From NCBI GenBank assembly GCA_951213105.1, contig OX578135.1, positions 162,905,250-162,969,249 of the forward strand: a DNA stretch of 64,000 bases, read 5' to 3'. Within the stretch, counting starts at the first letter, position 1; each line of letters begins with the position of its first letter. The notes beneath the pieces are model-generated. The model ran no database searches. It was not told where the DNA came from and worked only from the letters and a program-made list of their open reading frames with translations. The translations under genes were made by a program, and so were the position numbers. This document shows positions 1 to 11,125 of this stretch, in pieces. The stretch is from Amaurobius ferox. Lineage: Eukaryota; Arthropoda; Arachnida; Araneae; Amaurobiidae.

Positions 1-630
1 AATAACCGTAAAAGTGAGGCAATTAAATTAAACTTTCACGTAATTTAAAAACTTAGGGAGTTAAGGTAAGATAAACTGAGATGCAGGCGTCTAAAGTTTA
101 AATGACCGGACAGACAGAGCGATCGGCTGTCAGTCGAACAACCTAAGCAAATCTAATTACTAAAATAAGTAATTTAAACTTTAAGTAAGCAAATCTAAGC
201 ACCCAAGCGAAACAAGTACATTAAACTGTAATCCTAAATAAAAAAAATAAGAGTAATTTCACTCACGGAACTTCCAGAAAAATTAATATGTGTAATCCAA
301 TTTGTATAAATCCGTTGTGCAGCACACAAAGAGAAAGCACACTGCCGCGTTGACTTTGAATTTTTTTCGACTCTACTCGCTCTAGTCACATGACAAGCGG
401 AAGCAAATCACGTACGCGGTTTCAATTAGAGAGAATTACCGTAGGACAGAATCAAAGACAGCGTCTGTTATTGGCCCACGTAAACAGAAAGAAAAGAAAA
501 AAAAACTTTTGTCAGGTCGTACGAAAAGTGACCGCTGCTAGCGTAGGATGTATACGGCGGTACAAGCCTTTACCGGGGATGGCAATTTTAAACCGGACAG
601 CCGGGTGTTACGTAAGGAGGGGAATCAAAA
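1..630. other. Unassigned AT-rich DNA
   Basis: No gene recognised. The longest open frame (390-638, plus strand, 82 codons) is Arg/Lys-rich, has no domain motif and no credible splice context. It could be part of the internal region of the retroelement whose LTR begins at 2101, but nothing in it shows that. Confidence 0.4.
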
Positions 631-884
631 ATGATTAGAAATGATTAGAGGATTAATTAGAAATGATTAGAGAAATTAATTAGGAATGAATAAAGAAATG
701 GTTAGAGAATTAAGTAGAAATTAGTAGAAAAATTATTAGGAATGAATAGAGAAATTATTAGAGGATTAATTAGAAATGATTAGAGAAATTAATTAGAAAT
801 GAATAGAGAAATGGTTAGAGAATTAAGTAGAAATTAGTAGAAAAATTATTAGGAATGAATAGAGAAATGGTTAGAGGATAGATT
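631..884. repeat. Minisatellite, about 113-bp period, two copies
   Basis: A purine-rich block is present twice: GATTAATTAG occurs at 651 and again at 764 with nearly identical surroundings. Inside each unit are shorter variations on the word AATGATTAGAGAAATT, so the tract probably grew from a ~20-30 bp ancestor. No coding potential. Confidence 0.8.
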
Positions 885-2100
885 GTGGTGATTGATTAAG
901 GTCTAGAATGAAATAAGACATTTAAGAGAGCTCTTGTAAATAAGAATAAATAATTCTTAAGAAAACAAACATTCCTCGTTCAATAAGAATTTCTATAAAG
1001 AATATGTATATAAATGATTAATGTAAAATAAAGGTGATTAAGATAAAATAAATGTATTTAATGTAAAATAAGTAGGTTAAGAATGTAGAAAACATTAAAA
1101 GTTAAATGTTCTCTGGTACAATGCAGTGGACAGAGTTCAAGGACTCCAAAGCTCCTAAGTCTAGTTGTATATTAAAGTACGAATAGAATGTCTAATCTGA
1201 AATTACATCAGCTTTTTTTATATTGATAAAGTACATTGTGGAAAAAAAAACTATGTGCATTTACATACCCTAACTATGATTACTGCAGAAGTTTGCAGAC
1301 ACGGATCCGGTCTTCAAAAAACGAAAGTTGCCATTATAAAGACGTTTGCAGCAACAAAGGCGTAGTTTTACAGCTCACATAAGCCTTTACCAGCACATGT
1401 ATGCAGCATCATTAACCGAAAACGAAATCATGCCTTCCTTGGACCAAAGGGTACCAAACAATGCAACTTCATTTTCATCGTTTAGTGCAACGTTGTAATG
1501 CAACTGCATTTTTATCGTTTAATGCAACGTCTTAGTGCAACTCCATGTTCGCAGTGTTAAGTGCAACGTCATTTACACAGTTTTAGTGCAACTTCTTTTT
1601 ATAAAGTGATGTCACAGCTGATCCTGCTCAGAGAATATTCCTTCCATATGGAATATCACTAATTTTGTCACAGCCTACAGAACAATATCAATCCTTTAGT
1701 GTATAATGTGAACGAACAATTGTTCCCAATTCATGTGTTCTCATGACAAACTTTCATATTTTGTGAACACAAGTAACAGATTGGAAAGTACAATCAGTAT
1801 GCTACATTAGACAGTGACAATATTTACGCCAACGGACAGTGACAATATTTATACCATACGGACAGGGACAATCTCGCACCTTAATTAGTCCTTGGACATA
1901 CATGGAGAGACAGAATATTTCCATACCTATAGGGCGTGTCATTATGTATATAATTTAATGTATAATTTTATTGTTAAATGTTATTGTTATCTCTGTTTAT
2001 ATATGTATACTGTGCATAATTTGTAACCCTTTATTCTTTTGGTAGTTTAAGCTTTTGAAAAAGAAACTTGGTTTCTTTTCCCTTGTTTGGGGGAAGCCAG
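885..2100. other. Non-coding stretch ending in a polypurine-like tract
   Basis: AT-rich with two short degenerate tandem tracts: one built on GTGCAACGTCATTT-like words (about 1457-1595), and one of 25-26 bp units beginning ACAGTGACAATATTTA at 1811, 1836 and 1862. The last bases (GGGGGAAG, about 2089-2096) look like a polypurine tract directly before a TGT...ACA long terminal repeat, so this stretch may be the 3' internal end of a decayed LTR retroelement. No reverse transcriptase or integrase motif is readable. Confidence 0.4.
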
Positions 2101-2968
2101 TGTCGTGGGACAGTATTGGAATTTTCCTGTCGCCACTTCACTTCTAGAAAGTATTACCCCCCCCCCTCTCTCTCCGTGGAAACGGTTGACATTCCATGGC
2201 TATGAGTAAGAGACCAGCTGCAGTGGTGAGAAAATGGCAAAGGACGCTATCTTATTTTTAAATAAAATGGACACCTGCAAGAGGGCTAGAGCCCCCCAAT
2301 TTTTAGCCAACCCTTGGGAAGGGGCCAAATCCAGTGATTCGATGGAGCCCGGCCGCGTCACTGAATTTATGGGTTTTCGAACCTATAGCGGCCAAGCGTC
2401 AGTTATGGACCCCGGCCAGGGGGCCGTCCGAGATCCCGACGAAGAGAAGAAGAGTTGAGAGAGAACTCAGTTGGTAATTTTCAGAGTTTAGACTGGGTCG
2501 TCTAATAACCGACGGATGAGTGCCACCTCGATGCCGTCCTGCCGTACCTAAAAGGGGTAAGTCCTTTTGTCCTCTCCCACTGCAGACTGAGTATCAGAGA
2601 ATATATATTATTTAATAAGGAAGTTAACTGCCTAACTTGAGGGCTATTATGATATTTAATTTAACTAGAGAGGGGGAAATGATCAGATCGATCATTATCC
2701 AATACCTACTTAGCGAATGTAAATATGTTCTATGTAATTAAGATGACATTTTGTGGTTTTTTTTAAATTTTAAGTAACAAGTTTTGAATATAAGTATTTT
2801 AAAATAAAAGCTTTATTAACTTTTAATTAGTATTTATTGTGTGTTCTCGTGATGCATTTTCTAATTAATCAGAACCTGGAGATATGCTCGGTAATCGAGC
2901 AAGTGGCGTGCAGAAGTACGATTAACGGCCAATGTGTAATTGTAAGATTTCAGCGGAGCCACGCCACA
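2101..2968 (+). mobile_element. Probable gypsy-type LTR (3' LTR or solo-like remnant)
   Basis: The block opens with TGTCGTGGGACAG right after a G/A-rich tract and closes with CCACGCCACA, giving short imperfect inverted termini of the TG...CA type. An AATAAA polyadenylation-like signal lies at 2803-2808 in its 3' half. The region near 2234-2458 is GC-richer than its surroundings and open for 74 codons, which I read as LTR sequence rather than a gene. No second LTR is seen in the window and no clear 4-5 bp target duplication is visible, so the boundaries are tentative. Confidence 0.42.
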
Positions 2969-3010
2969 TTTTTCATTGGATATAGCTTTCAGTTATATCC
3001 AATGAAAAAT
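2968..3010. repeat. Perfect hairpin, 17-bp arms
   Basis: ATTTTTCATTGGATATA at 2968-2984 is exactly reverse-complemented at 2994-3010, with a 9-nt loop. It abuts the putative LTR end. Confidence 0.8.
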
Positions 3011-6000
3011 TTACTTTTTTTAAAACCATTTCTGCCTTAAAATGTATAATTTAATAACTTAAAATGCTGTAATGAAAAATTTTTAATCATATAATTTTAA
3101 TTTAGAAAAGAAAAAATAAGCAAAAAGAGCCATGACAAAAAGTTAACTGCAACATACCAACATCTTTAAAGAACATTAATCTATGGATTTTTAAACCTTT
3201 AAATATAAAATTTTAATTTAAAAGCCTACACACACACATTTTAAATTAAATGAAATTTCATATAGAGGTTACTGTTACGTCACACTTCACTTTTCCAATT
3301 TTTTGCTAAATAAAATAAAAAATGAGTTTAAAATCTTTTAATACAGCAACTATTTTAGGTTATCAAATTACACATTTTAAGCTACAAATGATTTTAATAG
3401 GTGAAGCCAAGATATGGATGAAAATCTTAATCTGATAAAACTTACAAAAAATTAAACAGCGAGACAAATTAACATTAGAGGAACAAAACTTTTGTTGCCA
3501 ATTGCTAATGTAGCAAAAACATGACATTTTCTTGGGACAAATTGATTGAGACACAAAAAATGCTAGTGTTTCTTCTTTTGTCTGAATGGTGACAGTGGAT
3601 CAGGTATTAAGTAAACTATAAGTAGTCAAGTAGACACCTTTGAGCTACATATAATACAAGTTGAATGTCTCAACCAGACAATTAGAATGTGAAATATTGA
3701 AGATATCCTACTTTTTCTCAACTGTACCAAAGCTGCATTGCACCGAGATGTGTCAGTGAAATATTGCTCATTTACATCATTAGAATTTTTTTTAACTTTA
3801 TTCCCCCCCCCCCCCCCCTCACCATATAACTTTAAAAAAAATGTTTTAAATATTCTTAATTTTCATAAATATTTTGAACCTGAAATTAATATTCAAGACA
3901 TTAACACACTTCTAGATCTGGAATTTCCTTCAAAATGTTTCTTTGTTGTCTTCTTAACTTTAACAAAAACATTAGTTCAAGGTCAAGAGCAAGGACGTCC
4001 CATAAAATTTTCAACCCAGGCATCATGTACACCATTTCAGTATCTTACCCTCGTAATCCTCAAACGGAGAATAAGATAGTCATGATACTGCATTAGTACT
4101 GTCCTTCTGGCAGCAAACCATGCATTTTTAATCATTGATTTTCAGAAACCTGATTGTGAACTAACTTATGCAGAACTTTTGTTACTTATTTGGATTATGT
4201 ACTAATACGTACTAGAAATTAAAAAAAAATTTCCAGATAAATTATTTTAAATGAAAAAAAAAAAATCATATTTTTAGTTAAATATTTACTTTGGAAATGT
4301 TGTGAATACAAAGATTCATGCCGAAGTAATACAAATCAGACACCACATCTGAAACCATCAGTCTTATATTTGTCATGTCTAAAGGTAAAAGGGACATAAC
4401 ATACTTCAATAGTGCTATTCTTACTATTTTAAAAAGCTATGCATTTATTCTGAAAACTAATTTACAGACGAATAAAATATTTCAATTACTCTATAATTGT
4501 ATTCTATTTCTAATTAAACAAAAATTAATTTAAATCATATTTCGTATTACTCCCAGTTGCTCTATAAATATATATTTCGAATTTAAAAATATTAAAGCAT
4601 TTTAACTGTTTGCATAAAACTGTTGCATAGCATTGTTTAACGACACACTATAAAAACTTTTCATTATTATGAAAATCAATAGCCTGAGAAAAAGATTAAT
4701 AATAAATTTACCATGTAAGTAAAAACAGTTTTTCACAAATTTCAAAAGAAAAATTGTTAATAAAATATTAATACTACACATTAAAGACCAGGATTTTCAC
4801 TATTTAAATATAATATAAAATTTGCATTAAAACCATAAATTCTTTTTATAAATCTTTAATGGGAAAATAAGAGTTATGTACTAGTAAATAAAGCAAGGCA
4901 AAATACAAAAATAACAGAAAATGTCTAAAGACTTTATTTCTGAAGTTATAAATAGTTCTATTTTTGTTAAATATCACAAATCCAGTCCAGTTATCTTTGG
5001 AAATTCATCAGGAAAATATCTAAAACAAAAAAAGAAAAGAGCAATAATAAGCATTTGGGTTTTTTAAATAACTTAAATATGACATTTCAAAGATTTTTGC
5101 AAATCATCAAATTATAAAATATTTAAATGGCATTAGAATTTAAACAGGCAAATAAAAAATCTCTAGCTTTTTAACTAAAATTTTTGAAATTTTCAGATTT
5201 TCTTTAGACAAAGTGCCAATACTGCATTGTTTTAAATATCAGTGTGAAATAAATATAAGACGTTTGTATGAAAAAGAAGTTTATGTTTTACTGTTACTAC
5301 AAATTTTCCATTCTAATCTTATTTGAGATACAAACTGAACTGAAATGTAAACTGCAAAATCGTACTACTATGGTAAAATTGTTTCAATCATGAATGGTAG
5401 ACTACTATTTATGACCGTTGGCATTGACAGATAACAAATAAAATCATGGACAAACTTGATACTGTTGCTGTAACTTTGCTGTGCTGCTGTAGGACAGGAA
5501 CTTTATTTTTAATGCTTTTGTCCTAAAATAAGAGTATTATCTGTTCGTTAAAGATTTTCACATACAGTTCTTTTGCCATTTCCTGTTCAAAAAAATTTGT
5601 TTCACTTGAAATGTAATTTCTCGAGATTGGCTACAGATAGAGCTTTGATGATAACTGATAAATTTAACATGAAATTCTGGAGGAGGTGTAAGTGGGTCCA
5701 CTAAAAACATCCACTTCTAGAGATGACACTTCCAACTTTAAATACTATGGCATCATCATGTGATGTGGAGTGACGCTCAAAGTATAAGAACACTTTAACA
5801 GTATAAACATGCTTTTACACCTGCAAATATTAAAATGTATATGGTAGTAAATTGCCATAAATAAATGAGAATAAAGAATAATTATGCATCAAGTGTTTTA
5901 TCTTTGTAAGGTAGGTGGTATGTTTTCAGATTTATAAATTTTCAGTAAAGATTGTATGTTAGTGTGAAGATTTGTAAGTAAGCTGTTTTATTATCTTCTT

Positions 6001-6556
6001 TAACAGAACAATATATGAAAATGACTTTATGAACATATGATTGGACTATTTCAGTGTCCATTTTTACTTTAGAGTAGAACCTATTTTACCATCTATTTTG
6101 AGTTTATTTAAATTGGTTCACTGCACAAGCTGTTTCTAATTTAGTGACGCGAATATTGGATGAGACAGTGCTTTGAAACTTGAAGTAATAAGTTTTTGTT
6201 ACATGTTAAGGTGATGCTTCAGTTAACTTTCATGCTTATGTTAACCTATTGGGGAAGTTCTCCGCAAATTACACATTAGCAAATGAATAATTTAAAATTA
6301 ACTTTTTTGAACATGATTGTAGACAGTTTAATGCACTAATCTTGTTCATCAATTTTTTAAATTTTATTTTAAATATATCTTGAAATGGTGTTAATCTGTC
6401 AAAATTTCTTAGATAGAAACATCACCTTCTTAATTGCTCTATAAAAAATTAAATATCAAACATTTCAAAATTTGAAACACAACCATCAATAGCTTATACT
6501 TCTGGCTTCTAATTAAGATTTTTTAAGTTTTAAATTAATTTAGGATTAGTATATTT
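3011..6556. other. AT-rich non-coding DNA with a C16 run
   Basis: No gene, RNA gene or bounded mobile element was recognised. The open frames at 3363-3554 (minus) and 3738-4079 (plus) are low-complexity and carry no domain. A 16-base C homopolymer sits at 3803-3818, one of several poly-C runs in this window. Confidence 0.6.
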
Positions 6557-6604
6557 GCAGAAACAACAAGATCACAACTATAATAGAAGGTCTTTATTTC
6601 ACTT
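6557..6604 (+). repeat. Left arm of 48-bp inverted terminal repeat
   Basis: Begins GCAGAAACAACAAG and matches the reverse complement of 7818-7865 at every base. Perfect identity suggests a young event or an arm formed during the same insertion. Confidence 0.95.
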
Positions 6605-6640
6605 CTTTAAGGCGTACAAAACTTTAAAAGGCCAGAGCGC

Positions 6641-6681
6641 TTTCGAGCGTAAATATGCTCTTCATCAGTGGCTACTGATGA
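6641..6681 (-). ncRNA. Hammerhead-like core in the Penelope terminal segment (weak)
   Basis: Read on the minus strand, 6668-6641 gives CTGATGA, a spare A, a 4-bp stem GAGC/GCTC with an 8-nt loop, then GAAA. This is the order of the hammerhead core (CUGAUGA, stem II, GAAA). Penelope-like pseudo-LTRs are known to carry minimal hammerhead motifs. Against it: there is one extra base before stem II, no convincing stem III, and no placed cleavage site. The adjacent TCATCAGT/ACTGATGA hairpin (6662-6669 and 6674-6681) competes with the fold. Confidence 0.25.
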
Positions 6682-6691
6682 TATTTATTTA

Positions 6692-7772
6692 CAAACTTGC
6701 GGTGCCCCTATGGGTAGCCCTTTATCTGGTATTTTGGCAGAGGCGGTTTTGCAGGAGCTCGAGAAGGATATTTTGCCTTTTTTGCCCATCCCCCCTCTCT
6801 TTGGTGCCATTTTGTTATGATGTTTTTATTATTTGGGATGGTGATTTAAATGATCTCCTTCTTCTTTTGTCCAAGGTTAATGATTTTCACCCTTCAATTA
6901 ATTTTACCATTGAGCACGAAAATAATTGTTCCTTGCCTTTCCTTGATGTTCTGGTTACCCGTTCTGCTGTTGGTTTTCACACTTCTGTTTACCGTAAACC
7001 GTCTTTTACTAATTCCTGTATTCCTGCTAATTCATACCATCCTATTTCCTCTAAAAAAGCTTCTTTTAACGCTTATTTTAATCGTGCTTTTAACATGTGT
7101 TCTTCTTTTTCTTCTTTAAGTGACGAAATTGATTTTATTTTCAATCTTGGCTATGAGGCTGCCTATTCCTTTGAATTTATACATAAGGTTTTTTCCCCTA
7201 TTCGCCGTAAATTTTCTCAAATTGATACTAAACTTATTTCTTTAAAAGATCATTTGAATCATAAATCTAGTTTCCCGTACAATCCTAGGATTTTCCGTCC
7301 CTTTATTCAGTTCTGCTCTGAATTTGGTTTCAGGTCTGCTCACTCTAATGTTTCTTCTTTATTTAACCGGATTCGGTCTGATAAGCTGGGTGATAAGGAT
7401 GACTTTAAAAGCTTTGCTGGGGAGTACGTGGTTCCCCTGTTGTCCATCGATGGTAATTTTAAATTTTATATTGGCAGTACAAAACGTACTATTGGTATCC
7501 GTTTGGCAGAACATGCTAGGGATGTCAAAGGTGGTAAACTTTCTACGGCCTTTGCTCATTTTGTTGTTAAAGAAAATTTCCGGCCGATTTTTGAAAGAAC
7601 TTTCCTTCTTATGCATTGTAATAACCCTTGTAATATTCTCCTTTTTGAGTCCCTCTTTATTTATGATTACCGCGAGCCGATTTGTAATTTTGACCCAGTT
7701 CAGATTTTAAGTTATGCTTGGCGACTCATTCTCGACTCCATGCAATTCAAGTCTCTTCATAGTTGTCTTTGA
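6692..7772 (+). pseudogene. Penelope-like RT/GIY-YIG polyprotein, C-terminal part, frameshifted
   Basis: From 6692 one frame reads QTCGAPMGSPLSG, the conserved Penelope RT block before the catalytic motif. It then changes frame twice between about 6795 and 6818, apparently by single-base losses. The second loss falls in the catalytic VDD box, so the long frame ending at 7772 shows YDVFIIW with one Asp where two are expected. This frame continues through the RT thumb (INFTIEHENNCSLPFLDVLVTR, broken here as INFTIEHENN then CSLPFLDVLV) and into a GIY-YIG domain. In that domain FYIG lies near residues 304-307 of the frame opened at 6555, followed by the RLAEHARD arginine region and FESLFIY with the metal-binding Glu. 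The classic GIY is degenerate (VVPLLS). The first ~85 codons of the long frame are not protein-derived: they run through the inverted repeat. Family assignment is firm; activity is excluded by the frameshifts. Confidence 0.85.
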
Positions 7773-7817
7773 CGTCATCCTCTCAGGGATTGGACCTGAT
7801 TGCCCCCATTTTTTAAT

Positions 7818-7865
7818 AAGTGAAATAAAGACCTTCTATTATAGTTGTGATCTTGTTGTTTCTGC
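7818..7865 (-). repeat. Right arm of 48-bp inverted terminal repeat
   Basis: Exact reverse complement of 6557-6604. It lies 45 bp past the stop of the GIY-YIG frame and contains AATAAA (7824-7829), which may serve as the element's polyadenylation signal. Confidence 0.95.
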
Positions 7866-8794
7866 TGGTTGAAATCAGACGTGATGCCAATTTTATTTAT
7901 TTATTTAGTATATTTGAATAGTAAATCATGTTTCAACTGCTGAAACTTCCAACTATCCACACCTCTTATCCGTCCAGGGAAAAAACGGGGGTGAAATTTC
8001 TTGGGTGTAGTGATTTAGGAATGGCAATTGACCTCTTGGTATAGGGGAAATGAACAAAGAGCATACTTGTGTTCAGCTGATATCTTTTGACTTGGCTCCA
8101 GAGAGAAAAAAGAAAGTGTGCTGCATTCAAGTTTGTCGTTTCAGTACAGATAATTCAACTCGCGTTGTTTTGCTGTACTTATTTATATTAAATAAGTATG
8201 GCAAATATTGCATATTATATAAGTGTTTCATTGTGGCTACCTCTTTCGAATGTTATTTGAACAATTTATGAGTGCGTAAAGATTAGTCTTTTAGGTCACC
8301 CAGGGGCTTCAGGATTGTAAATAATTATGTTTTACTTTTATAGAATGTTCTACTTTTAAATTTGTTGCAAAAAAGTTTAATCTCTTCTGTACTGTGATTG
8401 CTTGGCCGGTGGTGAAAATATGAAATCCAATAAACAAGAAAAAGATCAATCATGCATAAGCATTGATTATGAAACACTTTCCAACTGAAATACAATTTTA
8501 TTTAAACATCTCTAAAATGCAATACATTCAGTGCTGATAATTTTAAATTATCACAGTACTACAATAATTTTTTATAATTGAAAACTTAGACTTCATGGAA
8601 AAAATTAACTTTATTCAAATGGCATCATTGAAATATAAATTGTCTGGCTCTTTGTAAAAGCAATGAATATCCCTTTTATTCCAGACTCCAAAGCATTTTA
8701 GGTGAAAAAAATTCAGCATTTCTTATAGAACTCATCTTACAATCACTTCTTTACATTCTGCATCCATTAAAATTAGGCTTTGTTGTAGAAATAA
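7866..8794. other. AT-rich non-coding DNA
   Basis: Nothing recognised. The open frame at 8050-8271 has no motif. Confidence 0.5.
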
Positions 8795-9620
8795 TCAAAG
8801 TTTGATGATCATTTAAACTCAAAAATATTGTAATGGCATTAGCACAGAATATATGCAAAAATAAAGCGGTTTTAAGACAGATGCAGCACTGAATATGAGT
8901 TAAAAAGAACTTTTAAAAAATCATGATTTTAACACTGGGAAAAAAATATGGACGCCATATTTTATTTTGAAGTGGTTTACGTGATCTCTTCATATAATAT
9001 AGGTTGTTGTTGCGATCCAGACCGTCCGACCTACCAGAAAGGTGTAAGGTAACAGTTTGGACGGCCGGGAAGTGCCACCCAATTTAGACCGGAATCCAGT
9101 GGAGGAGGCATCCACAGGGACCGTACTCTCCTTCTCCTACCACCAACCTCTCGGAAGGACTTAAGGAACCACATGTTTAAAGTGATTGTACTCCGCATGA
9201 ACACGGCGACAGTTGTGGCAGCGTGCAAATCCAGTCATATAATATAGGTGTAATTATTATCTTAATTTTTATTTAAAAACTCCCAAACATATTTTGCTGA
9301 AATTTTTTTTATATATTTTATGGGATAGTTTGAATATTTAAAAAAATTTCGCAGCAATCTGTAAATTTTTAACTTTGCTTAAAAAATATTTGAAAAATGA
9401 GGTCCCATATATTTCAATGTATTTCACTTTTTCAACCCGGGTTCAATCCAAAACTAATTGAATGATATTATTCATTTACATTCCCATATGCCCCACAGAC
9501 CGTCTCAACAACATACTAAAATTTGATTTTGATAAAGCGATTTTTATGGCAGTTATCGTGGGAATGGATAAAGAGACAAAATGAACAAAGTCATAAACAC
9601 TTTAACTACAGTGTTGGAAA
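8795..9620 (+). repeat. Dispersed repeat, arm 1 of a large inverted repeat
   Basis: The tract that runs through ...CATATAATATAGGTGTAATT... and ends with AAAATGAACAAAGTCATAAA recurs inverted at 10290-11125 and in direct orientation at 37960-38530. The copies are diverged (small indels, estimated 75-85% identity by eye). This copy is split by a SINE at 9005-9234. No coding frame is shared by the three copies. Confidence 0.8.
9005..9234 (-). mobile_element. SINE, 5'-truncated, 5S-headed subfamily
   Basis: Read on the minus strand, the body ends in (CAA)n. It is flanked by an exact 15-bp target duplication TCATATAATATAGGT (8990-9004 and 9235-9249). The 5' end stops at the word CTGGATTTGCACGC, which in this window is found between body and head only in 5S-headed copies, so this is a truncated member of that subfamily. 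It interrupts an older dispersed repeat. Confidence 0.88.
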
Positions 9621-10289
9621 ATAAGAAATCGATCCAAGGTACTGTTTACTTTAAAATTTATCACTGATATTTTATTTTCAATTTCTTCTGTGATTTTAAT
9701 TGCAGTTCTTAGATTTTGAACGTATCTAAATTATCAAAATTAAGCAAATTTTCTTCTTAAATTAAAACACAGTTCTGGTGATTTCTTTTCGATAACAAAT
9801 ATAGAATAAAACTTTATCTGTTATAATTTGAAATTAATAAATGAATAAGACGAACTATTGTCCTTCAATGTATTTATATTTGTATTTTGAACATTTTACA
9901 CTTTTACTAAAATAATTAAATTTTAAAAATATTCTTAATTAAGGAAAATATTATTTATGTATATGTGTATAGTTTAATCACATTGAAATGTTTTTAATAA
10001 CACTAACAATTGTAGCATATGACATGTTTGTTTTGCTACTACTGCAATGCATATTTAATGCTGATAAGTTATAACTTAAGAAACATTGCACTTGTTCACT
10101 GATAAATGAGAGAAAAAAGCATTTTTAACACGTTACAACATAATTGAACAAATGATTGAAATAATTTATAAGAAAAATTTCAAGAACTTTTAATGTCTAT
10201 ATTAAATAAGAACAATTTAAATAGGACATACATTATTCATGGTTTAGCCTTAATTGATTGCTTTGTGTACCCTTTGGTTTTGATTTTTA
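9621..10289. other. AT-rich spacer between inverted-repeat arms
   Basis: About 670 bp of A/T-rich sequence with no open frame of note. It would form the loop if the flanking arms were transcribed together. Confidence 0.5.
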
Positions 10290-11125
10290 ACACTTTCCAA
10301 CTTAGTTGAAAAGTGTACACTTAAAAAAAGTACAAAGTAATAAACTTATTACTTTGTTCATTCTGTCTGTCAGTTCGAATGATTACTGCCGGTAAATGAA
10401 TAATATCACCCTATTATTTTGGATTGAACCTGGATTGAAAAAATGAAATACATGGAACCCTATGGGACCTCATTTTTCAAACATTTTTTAAGTGAAGTTA
10501 AAATTCGTAAATTGCTTCGAAAATGTTAGGAAATATTCAAATTATGCCATAGACTAAAAAAAAAAATTCAGCACAATATGTTCAGAAGTTTTTAAAATAA
10601 AAATTAAAATAATAATTACACCCATATAATATGAAGAAATTATGTGACCCACTTCAAAATAAAATAGGGCATCCATCTTTTTTCCCAGTGTCAAAATCAT
10701 AATTTTTTTTTCCTTTTTCGACCCTGATCGTCCGATCTATCATAAGATGTAAAGTAGCTGTTTGGATGGCCAGCAAGTGCCACCCAATTTAGACCGGAAC
10801 CTAGTGGGGTTAGTATCCACAAGGACCGTACCCTCCTTCCCCCACCACCAACCTCTCGGAAAGACTTACGGACCTACATGTGTAATGTGATCGTACTCCG
10901 CATGAACACAGAGTTTGGGGCACAGGCAGGAATCGAACTCGGGTCATCTGAGTGCAATCCCGAGCAAACACTGGTCTGTCGTATCCCAAATCATTATTTT
11001 TCAAGTTCTTTTAAATTTATATTTAATATTGCATCCGTTTTAAAATGGCTTCATTTTTGCATATTTTCTGTGCATCTCATTCACAAAACGAATATTTTTG
11101 AGGTGATGTCTGTGTGTGTGTATGA
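10290..11125 (-). repeat. Dispersed repeat, arm 2 of a large inverted repeat
   Basis: Reverse-orientation copy of 8795-9620. For example, the outer copy's AACCCGGGTTCAATCCAAAA is matched here by TTTTGGATTGAACCTGGATT near 10419-10438. It is split by a second, older SINE (10708-10987). Confidence 0.75.
10708..10987 (-). mobile_element. SINE, tRNA-headed, old copy
   Basis: Same body as the other SINEs but clearly more diverged. It keeps a degraded tRNA-like head (box-B-like GGAATCGAACTC on the plus strand at about 10929-10940) and is flanked by near-identical 14-mers, AAATCATAATTTTT (10694-10707) and AAATCATTATTTTT (10988-11001). The divergence suggests it is the oldest SINE in the window. Confidence 0.78.

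Larger units (their letters stand above)
6557..7865 (+). mobile_element. 5'-truncated Penelope-like element with inverted termini
   Basis: The element carries the end of a reverse transcriptase and a GIY-YIG nuclease on the plus strand, the domain order that defines endonuclease-bearing Penelope-like elements. It is bounded by a perfect 48-bp inverted repeat (6557-6604 and 7818-7865). Penelope-like elements are known for pseudo-LTRs and inverted tail segments, so a 5'-truncated copy carrying an inverted 3'-tail copy at its left end is the simplest reading. No target duplication is obvious. Only about the last 360 codons remain and they are frameshifted, so it is dead. Confidence 0.85.

Noticed and set aside
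390..638. 82-codon basic frame as a gene
   Set aside because: No motif, Lys/Arg runs from A-rich sequence, no splice or promoter context.
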